A stretch of DNA of 18,024 bases from an uncultured Gammaproteobacteria bacterium (GTDB lineage: Bacteria > Pseudomonadota > Gammaproteobacteria > GCA-002705445 > GCA-002716945), in the NCBI GenBank assembly GCA_913041865.1, contig CAJWIW010000012.1, forward strand, positions 1 through 18,024. Reading direction: 5' to 3'. Each line of letters begins with the position of its first letter. The stretch's first letter is position 1. The position numbers were made by a program, and so were the translations under genes. Of this stretch, positions 6,136-15,021 are shown piece after piece. Below the pieces are notes generated by a model, which searched no databases, had not been told where the DNA came from, and saw only the letters and a list, made by a program, of their open reading frames with translations.

Positions 6136-7192
6136 TCACCTACTACTAAAAGCAATTAGAAAAGAATCGATCGATCGAACGCCACTTTGGATCATGAGGC
6201 AAGCTGGAAGGTATCTCCCTGAGTATATAGATTTGAAGAATAAATCTGGTGGTTTTATGAATCTAGTTAATAATCCTGATCTAGCATGTCAGATAACACT
6301 ACAACCACTTGAGAGATTCTCATTAGATAGTGCAATTATATTCTCAGACATTTTGGTGGTAGCTGATATGTTAGGCATACAACTCAGTTTTGAAGAAAAT
6401 AAGGGTCCAATTTTTGATAAAACAATTAAAACTGAAAAAAGTCTCAATGAAATGAAAAGAGATTACGATATATCAGAAGTTAGATATGTTTTTGATGCGA
6501 TAGAACAAACCAAAAAAGAGCTTAGTGGAAAAATACCGTTGATAGGTTTCATAGGCAGTCCTTGGACCGTAACTACGTATTTAATAGAAGGGAACTCATC
6601 AAAAGTCTTTGAAAACGTAAAAAAAATGATTAGTGAAGAGCGGATACTGGTTAATGATATTCTAACAGAAATTACTGAAGTAAGTATAAGATACATCAAT
6701 CAACAAATAAAATCTGGTGTAGATGCTGTAATGATTTTTGATACATGGGGAGGATTGTTACAAGATAATGATTTCTATGAATTATCTGTAAAATATGTAG
6801 AGAAAATAAAAAACTCCCTCACTGATTCAAACATACCTGTAATTTATTATATAAGAGAGCCAAAAAATAAAATTAACACTCTCAACAAAATGGATGTTGA
6901 TGTAATAGGCATTGATTCCACAATTGGTCTTGGAGAATTTAGAAAAGCTACTAATAATAAATTTGCAGTACAAGGTAATTTGGATAAAGATACTCTGAAA
7001 TTAAGTGAAAAAGAAATTCATGAAGCAGTCGAACAATTGTTCGAAGAATATGACTTCAATACAGGTCATATTTTTAACCTTGGAACAGGTATAACACCTG
7101 ATATTGATCCTTCAAAAGTGAGTATTTTAATAGATGCAGTCAAAGAGATTAGTCCAAAGTTTAATAGGAAAGTAAAAAATGCAGAAGTCTAA
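6119..7192 (+). CDS. hemE: Uroporphyrinogen decarboxylase HemE
   Basis: HemE removes the four acetate carboxyl groups of uroporphyrinogen III to give coproporphyrinogen III in haem synthesis; it is a cytoplasmic cofactor-free enzyme. The 357-residue protein has the signature PLWIMRQAGRYLPEY with substrate-binding Arg27 and Arg31, the catalytic Asp77 in IIFSDILV, and Tyr154 in GSPWTVTTYLIEG, all at the same positions as in E. coli HemE (354 residues). The start overlaps the end of gltD by 17 bases and the end overlaps aroK by 14 bases, which points to a single transcript with coupled translation. gltD followed by hemE is also the usual Pseudomonas order; the following aroK is not. Confidence 0.96.
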   Translation: MQPISDHLLLKAIRKESIDRTPLWIMRQAGRYLPEYIDLKNKSGGFMNLVNNPDLACQITLQPLERFSLDSAIIFSDILVVADMLGIQLSFEENKGPIFDKTIKTEKSLNEMKRDYDISEVRYVFDAIEQTKKELSGKIPLIGFIGSPWTVTTYLIEGNSSKVFENVKKMISEERILVNDILTEITEVSIRYINQQIKSGVDAVMIFDTWGGLLQDNDFYELSVKYVEKIKNSLTDSNIPVIYYIREPKNKINTLNKMDVDVIGIDSTIGLGEFRKATNNKFAVQGNLDKDTLKLSEKEIHEAVEQLFEEYDFNTGHIFNLGTGITPDIDPSKVSILIDAVKEISPKFNRKVKNAEV

Positions 7193-7691
7193 TGTATACC
7201 TTGTCGGCCTTATGGGATCGGGCAAAACATCTATAGGTAAAATACTTGCTAAGAGAATGGGCATGAATTTTATCGATTTGGATGATGAGATAATCAAAGA
7301 TCAACAATGTAGTATAACTGAAATTTTCGATAAGTTTGGAGAAAAGGAATTCCGACATTTAGAAAACAAGAAACTTCTTAGCACATTGGAAATCGATAAT
7401 TGTGTTATATCAACAGGCGGAGGGATCATAATGGAGGAAGATAATATTAAAATTATGGTAGAGAATGGGTCTATTATTCATCTGGATATTGATTTGGAGA
7501 CACAACTCTTGCGAATTAAAAATAAAAAAAATAGACCTTTACTAAGAGATAGAGATGATGAGAGAAAAATACTTGTTAAAATGAGAAAAGAGAGAGATCA
7601 CATTTATAAGAAAATAGCTGTTGCATCAGTAAATACTTCTAATAAGAAGAGAAACGATATAGTGAGTGAAGTGGTTAACATAATTGAATGA
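7179..7691 (+). CDS. aroK: Shikimate kinase AroK
   Basis: AroK phosphorylates shikimate with ATP in the fifth step of the chorismate pathway. The 170-residue protein has the Walker A loop GLMGSGKT (10-17), shikimate-binding Asp33 and Asp35 in FIDLDDE, an Arg at 59 in GEKEFRHLE, and the STGGG loop (78-82). A lid Arg lies in NRPLLRD. Length matches E. coli AroK (173). The ATG is preceded by AGGA nine bases upstream, within the end of hemE, which it overlaps by 14 bases. It overlaps aroB by four bases (ATGA), the usual tight aroK-aroB pairing. Confidence 0.95.
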   Translation: MQKSNVYLVGLMGSGKTSIGKILAKRMGMNFIDLDDEIIKDQQCSITEIFDKFGEKEFRHLENKKLLSTLEIDNCVISTGGGIIMEEDNIKIMVENGSIIHLDIDLETQLLRIKNKKNRPLLRDRDDERKILVKMRKERDHIYKKIAVASVNTSNKKRNDIVSEVVNIIE

Positions 7692-8764
7692 AAAAAATAT
7701 TTTTGTCAACTCGTAGTAATAAAATTCCTATTGTAATAGGCAATGGTATTATTTCGTCAAAATTATTATCAGCATACATCAAATCAAAAAATGTTGTGAT
7801 TATAACTAATGAAACTGTGGGTAAAATTTATTTAAAGAAAATAAAAAGTTGTTTAAAGAACTATAATACTAAAACACTAGAAATAAAAGATGGCGAAAAA
7901 TACAAAAACCTTTCAGTATTTACAAAGATTCATGATTACCTCATTAATAATAGATTTGATAGAGATCTTACAATTATCGCTCTTGGTGGAGGTGTAATTG
8001 GAGATTTAGTGGGTTTTGTTGCAAGTACGTTTATGAGAGGAGTTAAACTCATTCATTTACCAACTACACTTCTGGCTCAGGTTGACTCGTCTATAGGTGG
8101 AAAAACTGCTGTAAATCATCCAAGTGGTAAAAATTTAATTGGAACTTTTTATCAACCTGACACTGTTATCATAGACACAAAATTCTTACTTACACTTCCT
8201 GAGAAGGAATATATATCTGGATTAGCTGAGGTAATAAAATATGGATTAATAAGCAAACCTAGCTTGCTTACTTGGATGAATAAAAATTCAAAAAAAATTC
8301 TATCTAAAGATAAAGACTGTCTAAGTTATATTGTGCTAACATCCGCTAAAGAAAAAATAAGGTTTGTATCACAAGATGAGCGTGAATCGAATGTAAGAGC
8401 ATTTCTTAATTACGGTCACACTCTTGGGCATGCTATTGAAGCAGCAATGAATTACCGAAATATACTCCACGGGCAAGCAATAAGCGTTGGTATGCTCTTT
8501 GCATCAATGCTTTCAGTAGAGAAAAACATGCTTAACATAAATCATTTTAATTTAATTGAAGATACCCTCGAAAAGCTTAATTTACCAACAGAAATACCTA
8601 AAGGAATTAAGACTAGGGATATTATTAAACATATGAAATTTGATAAGAAGAAACAAGACAATCGTAATCGTTTTGTTTTACTGAACAAACTTGGAAGTTG
8701 TGTTATCAATGATAAATTAAAAGATGATTTTCTGTGCAAGATGATAGAACATTATAGGTCTTAG
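7688..8764 (+). CDS. aroB: 3-dehydroquinate synthase AroB
   Basis: AroB turns 3-deoxy-D-arabino-heptulosonate 7-phosphate into 3-dehydroquinate, step two of the shikimate pathway, using NAD+ and a divalent metal. The 358-residue protein (E. coli 362) shows the NAD-binding ALGGGVIGDLVGFVA (98-112), the substrate loop PTTLLAQVDSSIGGKTAVNH, and metal ligands Glu181 (LAEVIKYG), His244 (NYGHTLGHAIE) and His261 (LHGQA). It overlaps aroK by four bases, so both are translated from one mRNA. In Pseudomonas aroB is followed by damX before gltB; here gltB follows after 43 bases and no damX is present in the window. Confidence 0.96.
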   Translation: MKKIFLSTRSNKIPIVIGNGIISSKLLSAYIKSKNVVIITNETVGKIYLKKIKSCLKNYNTKTLEIKDGEKYKNLSVFTKIHDYLINNRFDRDLTIIALGGGVIGDLVGFVASTFMRGVKLIHLPTTLLAQVDSSIGGKTAVNHPSGKNLIGTFYQPDTVIIDTKFLLTLPEKEYISGLAEVIKYGLISKPSLLTWMNKNSKKILSKDKDCLSYIVLTSAKEKIRFVSQDERESNVRAFLNYGHTLGHAIEAAMNYRNILHGQAISVGMLFASMLSVEKNMLNINHFNLIEDTLEKLNLPTEIPKGIKTRDIIKHMKFDKKKQDNRNRFVLLNKLGSCVINDKLKDDFLCKMIEHYRS

Positions 8765-8789
8765 TAAGTGATCCTGAATTCTAATATTA

Positions 8790-8798
8790 TGGTATTAT
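8790..8798 (+). promoter_or_regulatory. Extended -10 promoter of gltB
   Basis: TGGTATTAT fits an extended -10 (TG-n-TATNNT) in the 43-base gap between aroB and gltB. The predicted transcription start (about 8804-8806) is only a few bases before the ATG at 8808, so an mRNA from this site would be almost leaderless. No clear -35 was found, which extended -10 promoters can dispense with. Readthrough from aroB is also possible. Confidence 0.4.
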
Positions 8799-8807
8799 CA
8801 ATTTGAA

Positions 8808-11800
8808 ATGAAAATGAAAAAGTCACAAAAAAATAAAGGTCTTTATCAACCAAGTTTCGAGAGAGACAACTGTGGATTTGGCCTCATAACTCAGATGGAT
8901 GATAAACCATCACACTGGGTTATCGATACAAGCATAAATGCATTATCAAGGTTAATGCATAGAGGAGCTGTATCTGATGACGGTAAGTCAAGCGATGGTT
9001 GCGGGCTTTTGATAAAAAAACCAGATGAATTTTTAAAGTCTATCGCTGCTGAGCATAATATTGAACTTGGAGCAAATTATGCATTTGGAGTTGTCTTCTT
9101 TGGAAAAGACCGGATTAAACAAAAAAGAGCAAAAGAAACTCTATTATTTCAGTTGAAAAAACAAGGCTTAGACGTTAACGGTTGGAGAAAAGTCCCAGTT
9201 AATACAGAAGTCTGTGGCGAGGCAGCACTCAATAACATCCCTGATATTCAACACATTATAATATCTGCTCCTGATGAAACTTTAGAAACTGATTTCGAAA
9301 AAAAGTTATTTGTGGCAAGAATACAAACTGAAAAAATTTTATCAGACGATAAAGATTTTTATATACCTAGCATGTCATCAAGAGTCATATCTTATAAAGG
9401 TCTAATAATGTCACAAAATATCAAAGAATTTTATCCAGACTTAAAAGACTCTAGATTAAAAACGTCGTTATGTGTGTTCCATCAAAGATTTTCAACGAAT
9501 ACTTTACCGCAATGGAAGCTTGCTCAGCCTTTCAGATTCCTAGCTCATAATGGCGAGATTAACACTATTCAAGGTAATCGTAATTGGTATTTAGCTAGAA
9601 GGAAAAAATTAGAAATAGAGTCACTTCCAGAACTAAATGAGCTGCACCCGATGATCTCAGATTCTGATTCAGACTCGTTTACTCTGGATAATATGTTAGA
9701 ACTTCTTCTAATGGGGGACATGGGTATTTTCCGAGCAATGAGAACCCTTATTCCACCTGCATGGCAAAATGACATCAATATAAACAATGATCTAAAAGCA
9801 TGCTTTGAATACCACTCAATGCATATGGAGCCATGGGATGGTCCAGCAGGGATAGTTCTAACAGATGGTAGATATGCAGCGTGTGTATTGGATAGAAATG
9901 GCTTAAGACCTGCAAGATACGTTATCACTAAGGATAGACACGTCACACTTGCATCTGAGATAGGTGTATATGATTACTCAGATGACGAGGTAATTGATAA
10001 AGGAAGATTATCACCAGGTGAGATGATTGCAATAGATACTCAGAAGAGTGAAGTACTTTTATCAGATCAAATTAATCATATTCTTAAAGATAGACATCCT
10101 TATCAATCTTGGTTAAAAAAATATTCTAAGAAAGTGCCAAACTTTGAGATTGATAAAGAGAATCCACTGAGCTGGAAAAGTAACCTACTTCAAACCTACA
10201 AAAAAACATTTGGTGTATCCTTTGAGGAGGAAAAAGAGATAATTGCACCTTTAGCTGATATAGGGCAAGAGGCTACTGGGTCTATGGGTGATGACACTCC
10301 TATGCCTGTTATGTCACACCAGAATAGATCGATTTACGATTATTTTCGACAGCAATTTGCTCAAGTGACTAATCCTGCAATCGACTCACTAAGAGAATCA
10401 AGTGTTATGTCTCTAGAAGTATGCATAGGTGAAGAGAGAAATATTTTCGAAGAATCGCCAAAACATGCTGACAGATTAATACTAAATTCTCCAATACTAG
10501 ATAGACAAACATTTGAAGCAATTATTAATAATGATTTAAAAGATTATTCAAATGATAGAATTGACCTTAATTATGATTGTACGATTGATCTAGAAGAAGC
10601 TATAAATACTATCTCTGATAGAGCAGTTAGAAGTGTAAGGAAAGGTAATAACTTGATAATTCTATCAGACAAACAAATTAACAAAGGTAAACTCGTTATA
10701 CCTGCGCCAATGGCACTTGGTGCAGTTCATCATAAGCTCATCACTGAGGGTCTTAGATGCGATACAAACATAATTATTGAAACTGGTTCTGCAAGAAATC
10801 CTCATCATTTTGCCGTTTTGATAGGATATGGTGCAACAGCTATTTATCCATATCTAGCTTTTGAAATTATAAGAGAATTATCAGAACGTAAAGTAAGTCC
10901 AACAAGTGTTTATGGTCATTCTGTGTCTAACTATGTTAAAGGAATTAATAAAGGTTTATTAAAAATAATGTCCAAGATGGGCATCTCATGTGTACCTAGT
11001 TATCGAGGTGCACAACTTTTTGAGCTTGTTGGTTTAGATAACAATATTGTAGACATGTGCTTTAAAGGTACTGTTAGTCGCATAGCTGGTACAGATTATG
11101 AGGATATACAGAACGATTTGATTGAAAATAGAGAATCCGCATGGAACTTATCTGAGAAAATTAAAACAGGTGGTTTACTTAAATATGTTCACGGTGATGA
11201 GTATCATGATTACAACCCAGATGTAGTGAAGTTGCTGCAAGCGTGTGTGAGTTCGGGAGAATACTCAGATTATGAAAAATATGCTTCCCTAATTAATGAC
11301 AGGAAACCAAGTTTCATCAGAGATCTTTTAAGCATCAATAATAAAAAGAGGAAGCCAAAAAGAATAAATGAAGTTGAATCTGTTAGCGAAATAGTAAAAA
11401 GATTTGACACTGCAGGAATGTCACTAGGTGCGCTATCCCCAGAAGCGCATGAGGCACTTGCCATTGCTATGAATACTCTTGGAGGAAGATCAAACTCAGG
11501 AGAAGGTGGTGAGGATATAAACAGATACAACACTAATAAGTCTTCTAAAATCAAACAAGTTGCTTCCGGTAGGTTTGGAGTCACTCCTCACTATTTAGTG
11601 AATGCAGAAGTTATTCAGATTAAAATTGCTCAAGGCGCAAAACCAGGCGAAGGTGGTCAATTACCAGGTCACAAAGTTAATAACATGATTGCTGAATTAA
11701 GGTTTTCTGTTCCAGGTGTAACACTAATATCACCACCACCTCATCATGATATTTATTCAATTGAAGATTTAGCACAATTAATTTTCGATCTAAAGCAAGT

Positions 11801-13271
11801 TAACAACAAAGCACTTATATCTGTAAAGCTTGTTTCACAAGCAGGAGTTGGAACAATAGCGGCTGGAGTTACAAAAGCATATGCGGACCTAATAACTATA
11901 TCTGGATATGATGGTGGGACAGGAGCTAGTCCACTTACATCGGTAAAATACGCAGGTAGCCCTTGGGAACTAGGTGTTGCTGAAACTCATCAAACGCTCA
12001 TGATGAATAATTTAAGGCATAAAGTTAGGCTTCAAACTGACGGGGGGCTGAAAACAGGTCTTGATGTTGTTAAAGGAGCTATACTTGGTGCAGAAAGTTT
12101 TGGTTTTGGTACCTCAGTTATGGTAGCTTTGGGTTGTAAATATTTACGAATATGTCATCTCAATAATTGTGCAACTGGGGTTGCTACTCAAAACAAAATA
12201 TTAAGAATGAAACACTTTAGCGGAAGTCCCGAAAGAGTTGTTAATTATTTAAATTTTGTAGCTCAGGATGTTAGAAACATACTTGCTAAACTTGGATATT
12301 CTAGATTAGAGGACATTATAGGAAGAACAGAGCTTTTAGAACAAACAAGTGGGACATCAGTTCGACATGGTAAAATGAATTTGGAAAAATTAGTGTTTAA
12401 GGTTAAAAGTAAATCCACGCCTTATTGTTCAACAAAAAATAACGAACCATTTGATGATGCATGGTTATCAAAACAAATATTGAAAGAGGCTATGCCATAC
12501 ATAAAGTCTAAAAAACGTAAAACTTTTAGTTATGAAATAAAAAATTATAATCGAAGTATTGGAGCATCACTGTCAGGTGAAATAGCAAAGCTCTATGGTA
12601 ACTATGGTTTGAAAAAAAATCCAATCACTTTGCGACTTAATGGAACAGCTGGACAAAGCTTGGGAGCGTGGAATGCGGATGGCTTAAACATTCAGTTAAC
12701 TGGTGACGCGAATGACTATGTTGGTAAAGGTATGGCAGGAGGAGAAATATCCATATCAACTCCAGAAAAACTTGCAAATAAAGCAGATAAAATGGTAATA
12801 ATTGGAAATACGTGTCTATATGGAGCTACAGGTGGACAATTATTTGCTAATGGAATAGCAGGTGAAAGGTTTGCCGTTAGGAATTCTGGTTGTACATCTG
12901 TGATAGAAGGGGCAGGTCATCATGCCTGCGAGTACATGACTGGTGGAACAATCGTAGTTCTAGGAGACACAGGGAGTAACTTTGGAGCAGGTATGACTGG
13001 TGGTCTTGCGTTTATTTATGACAAAGAAAAACGATTTGATAAAAATGCAAACACACAATCGGTAGACTATAATTCTCTCAATAGAAAAAGTCTAAATAAA
13101 CATAAAGAATATTTAAGATCATTGCTGGAAAAACATTTTAAGTTAACTAATAGTCAAAAATGTAAGAAAATATTAGATAATTTTGATATAGAAGTTAAAC
13201 ATTTTATTGTCGTCAAGCCTATCACCTCTAACTTTGATGAACTCTTATCACAGATAACTTCAGCTGCTTAA
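8808..13271 (+). CDS. gltB: Glutamate synthase (NADPH) large subunit GltB
   Basis: GltB hydrolyses glutamine at its N-terminal site, tunnels the ammonia to a second site and aminates 2-oxoglutarate, yielding two glutamates with electrons from GltD. The 1487-residue chain matches E. coli GltB (about 1486 after processing). Cys22 in ERDNCGFG is the Ntn nucleophile, exposed by removal of a 21-residue propeptide. The class II amidotransferase domain runs to about residue 420, followed by a central domain. The FMN-binding synthase domain begins near FDTAGMSLGALSPEA (866) and includes KPGEGGQLPGHKV. The 3Fe-4S ligands are Cys1110, Cys1116 and Cys1121 (CKYLRICHLNNC). The C-terminal glycine-rich beta-helix covers about 1230-1430. 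An ATG two codons later is an equally possible start. Separated from gltD, it is instead coupled to dnaG by a one-base gap. Confidence 0.97.
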   Translation: MKMKKSQKNKGLYQPSFERDNCGFGLITQMDDKPSHWVIDTSINALSRLMHRGAVSDDGKSSDGCGLLIKKPDEFLKSIAAEHNIELGANYAFGVVFFGKDRIKQKRAKETLLFQLKKQGLDVNGWRKVPVNTEVCGEAALNNIPDIQHIIISAPDETLETDFEKKLFVARIQTEKILSDDKDFYIPSMSSRVISYKGLIMSQNIKEFYPDLKDSRLKTSLCVFHQRFSTNTLPQWKLAQPFRFLAHNGEINTIQGNRNWYLARRKKLEIESLPELNELHPMISDSDSDSFTLDNMLELLLMGDMGIFRAMRTLIPPAWQNDININNDLKACFEYHSMHMEPWDGPAGIVLTDGRYAACVLDRNGLRPARYVITKDRHVTLASEIGVYDYSDDEVIDKGRLSPGEMIAIDTQKSEVLLSDQINHILKDRHPYQSWLKKYSKKVPNFEIDKENPLSWKSNLLQTYKKTFGVSFEEEKEIIAPLADIGQEATGSMGDDTPMPVMSHQNRSIYDYFRQQFAQVTNPAIDSLRESSVMSLEVCIGEERNIFEESPKHADRLILNSPILDRQTFEAIINNDLKDYSNDRIDLNYDCTIDLEEAINTISDRAVRSVRKGNNLIILSDKQINKGKLVIPAPMALGAVHHKLITEGLRCDTNIIIETGSARNPHHFAVLIGYGATAIYPYLAFEIIRELSERKVSPTSVYGHSVSNYVKGINKGLLKIMSKMGISCVPSYRGAQLFELVGLDNNIVDMCFKGTVSRIAGTDYEDIQNDLIENRESAWNLSEKIKTGGLLKYVHGDEYHDYNPDVVKLLQACVSSGEYSDYEKYASLINDRKPSFIRDLLSINNKKRKPKRINEVESVSEIVKRFDTAGMSLGALSPEAHEALAIAMNTLGGRSNSGEGGEDINRYNTNKSSKIKQVASGRFGVTPHYLVNAEVIQIKIAQGAKPGEGGQLPGHKVNNMIAELRFSVPGVTLISPPPHHDIYSIEDLAQLIFDLKQVNNKALISVKLVSQAGVGTIAAGVTKAYADLITISGYDGGTGASPLTSVKYAGSPWELGVAETHQTLMMNNLRHKVRLQTDGGLKTGLDVVKGAILGAESFGFGTSVMVALGCKYLRICHLNNCATGVATQNKILRMKHFSGSPERVVNYLNFVAQDVRNILAKLGYSRLEDIIGRTELLEQTSGTSVRHGKMNLEKLVFKVKSKSTPYCSTKNNEPFDDAWLSKQILKEAMPYIKSKKRKTFSYEIKNYNRSIGASLSGEIAKLYGNYGLKKNPITLRLNGTAGQSLGAWNADGLNIQLTGDANDYVGKGMAGGEISISTPEKLANKADKMVIIGNTCLYGATGGQLFANGIAGERFAVRNSGCTSVIEGAGHHACEYMTGGTIVVLGDTGSNFGAGMTGGLAFIYDKEKRFDKNANTQSVDYNSLNRKSLNKHKEYLRSLLEKHFKLTNSQKCKKILDNFDIEVKHFIVVKPITSNFDELLSQITSAA

Positions 13272-13272
13272 A

Positions 13273-14970
13273 ATGCCAAGTTTAGATAGAAAGTTTATTG
13301 ATGATTTATTGTCAAGGATTGATATAGTAGAATTAATCAGTAACGATGTTGAGCTTAAAAGAGCTGGGGCAAATTTTAAAGGTTTGTGCCCTTTTCACTC
13401 TGAGAATACTCCTTCATTTAACGTATCACAAACTAAACAGTTTTATCATTGTTTTGGATGCGGAGCATCCGGTGATGCGATTAAATATCTTAGAGAAGCA
13501 CATGGATTGACTTTCATGGATGCAATTGAAAAATTAGCCTCAATAGCAAATGTAGAGATACCTAAGTCGCTTAACAAAGAAAATAGTGATTTTGTAAATT
13601 TATTTAATATAAATGATCAAGTGAAAAATTACTTCAGAAAGTGTCTTGAAAAAAATGATATGGCAAAACAATATCTTGCATCCAGAGGATTTGATGAAAA
13701 GATGATTGATAAATTTGAAATTGGTTACGCATCTGAGTCTTGGGACAGTCTAAAAAATTTTCTTGAAAAAAGTCAATCTATTAACAGTGGTTTAGAACTT
13801 GGATTATTAATAAAATCTAATGAAAAGGTTTATGATCGTTTCAGAAATAGAATTATGTTTCCAATTAAGAATACAACTGGTAAGACAATAGCATTCGGTG
13901 GTCGAGCACTTGATAAAAACGAAAAAGCTAAATATATCAATTCTCCTGAATCAAAACTTTTTTATAAAAGTTCAGAGTTATATGGTCTATATGAATCGGC
14001 CAAACAAATTAATAAACTAAATAATGTCATTATCGTTGAAGGATATACAGATGTTATTTCGTTGTATAATAATAACTTTCAAAATTCTGTGGCATCACTT
14101 GGCACTGCTTTTACAAAACTGCACTTACAAAAACTTAAGAGATACTCTAAAAATATAACTTTTTGTTTTGATGGAGACAAAGCTGGTCATGAAGCAGCAT
14201 GGAAAGCTCTTCAGAATTGTCTAGAGGGTTACACTGATGATTTAAGAATAAGCTTTTGCTTCCTTAGTGATGGACTTGACCCGGATCAATTAGCGCGAAG
14301 TGACCCACAAAAATTAAAGAATAATCTTAATAATACAATGAGGCTTTCAGAGTTTTTAATAAGTAGAATCCGAGAACACTTGAACCTAGATAGTCCTGAA
14401 GATGCGTCCAGATTCGTTGGCGAAATCATTCCTCATGTTAAAAAAATTCCAAGTGGTGTCTTCAAAAAATTGATGCTAGATAAGATTGAAAGAATTACAA
14501 GTCTTGATAAAAAATACTTTTACGCTGAAACAAAAAATGATCAAACAAAAATTACACAAGACTCTCCAGTTGAAATAGTAATTACCCCCTCGGAAAGATT
14601 ACTTCTAAATATGATCTTTCATTATCCTTCAGGCATCGATGACTATTATGAAAGACTGAAGAATATTAATGCAAATAAATTTTTCCTTGATATGCTTGAA
14701 CTTGCTAAATCTTTCAAAACAAGCACGGGATATAATTTAAATAGATTCCTAGATGCTGACGAGAAGATTAAGGAAGAGTATTTACGGGCAATTAATTCAA
14801 GTGTAGTTGAAGATGAATATGAACAAGCAAAGAAAACTATCGAAAGCATAATTTCACAAGAAAGTAGAAATATAAAGGATCAAGAATATAGAGAAATTCT
14901 AACTAAATACACTAACAGTGAGACCCTTTCAGATTCTGAGAAAGAGATTCTTAAAAACTATAAAAAATAA
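13273..14970 (+). CDS. dnaG: DNA primase DnaG
   Basis: DnaG makes the RNA primers for replication together with the DnaB helicase. The 565-residue protein (E. coli 581) has an N-terminal zinc-binding domain with Cys39, His42, Cys60 and Cys63 (CPFH and CFGC), then the RNA polymerase core with the motif FGGRALDKNEKAKYINSPES. The Toprim domain has Glu256 (VEGYTDV) and Asp300/Asp302 (FDGD) at the metal site. The C-terminal portion, from about residue 430, is the less conserved helicase-binding region. The ATG lies one base after the gltB stop, with no separate promoter seen, so translation is probably coupled to gltB. This departs from the usual rpsU-dnaG-rpoD arrangement: rpsU is 9.7 kb upstream and metK, not rpoD, follows. 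Confidence 0.96.
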   Translation: MPSLDRKFIDDLLSRIDIVELISNDVELKRAGANFKGLCPFHSENTPSFNVSQTKQFYHCFGCGASGDAIKYLREAHGLTFMDAIEKLASIANVEIPKSLNKENSDFVNLFNINDQVKNYFRKCLEKNDMAKQYLASRGFDEKMIDKFEIGYASESWDSLKNFLEKSQSINSGLELGLLIKSNEKVYDRFRNRIMFPIKNTTGKTIAFGGRALDKNEKAKYINSPESKLFYKSSELYGLYESAKQINKLNNVIIVEGYTDVISLYNNNFQNSVASLGTAFTKLHLQKLKRYSKNITFCFDGDKAGHEAAWKALQNCLEGYTDDLRISFCFLSDGLDPDQLARSDPQKLKNNLNNTMRLSEFLISRIREHLNLDSPEDASRFVGEIIPHVKKIPSGVFKKLMLDKIERITSLDKKYFYAETKNDQTKITQDSPVEIVITPSERLLLNMIFHYPSGIDDYYERLKNINANKFFLDMLELAKSFKTSTGYNLNRFLDADEKIKEEYLRAINSSVVEDEYEQAKKTIESIISQESRNIKDQEYREILTKYTNSETLSDSEKEILKNYKK

Positions 14971-14997
14971 ATTCATCTTAAATTAACATGTTTTTTA

Positions 14998-15006
14998 TGG
15001 TATATT
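14998..15006 (+). promoter_or_regulatory. Extended -10 promoter of metK
   Basis: TGGTATATT in the 51-base dnaG-metK gap fits an extended -10 and resembles the gltB element TGGTATTAT. Transcription would start near 15012-15013, leaving about ten bases before the ATG at 15022 and no room for a typical SD. TTAACA at 14983-14988 is only 12 bases upstream, too close for a normal -35. Confidence 0.4.
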
Positions 15007-15021
15007 TGGTCAATTATTATT

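Noticed and set aside
8760..8807. Remnant of damX between aroB and gltB
   Set aside because: Only 43 bases separate the genes and they read as promoter sequence; no degraded reading frame can be seen.
9569..9946. 125-codon minus-strand open frame inside gltB
   Set aside because: It lies wholly opposite the conserved amidotransferase domain of GltB, has no recognisable domain and arises from codon bias of the sense gene. The other antisense frames in gltB, gltD, hemE, metK and ahcY were dropped for the same reason.
14960..14998. A/T-only stem between dnaG and metK (ATAAAAAA with TTTTTTAT) as a terminator
   Set aside because: The stem would have no G-C pairs and a loop of more than 20 bases, so it would be unstable. 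The T run is part of the metK promoter region.
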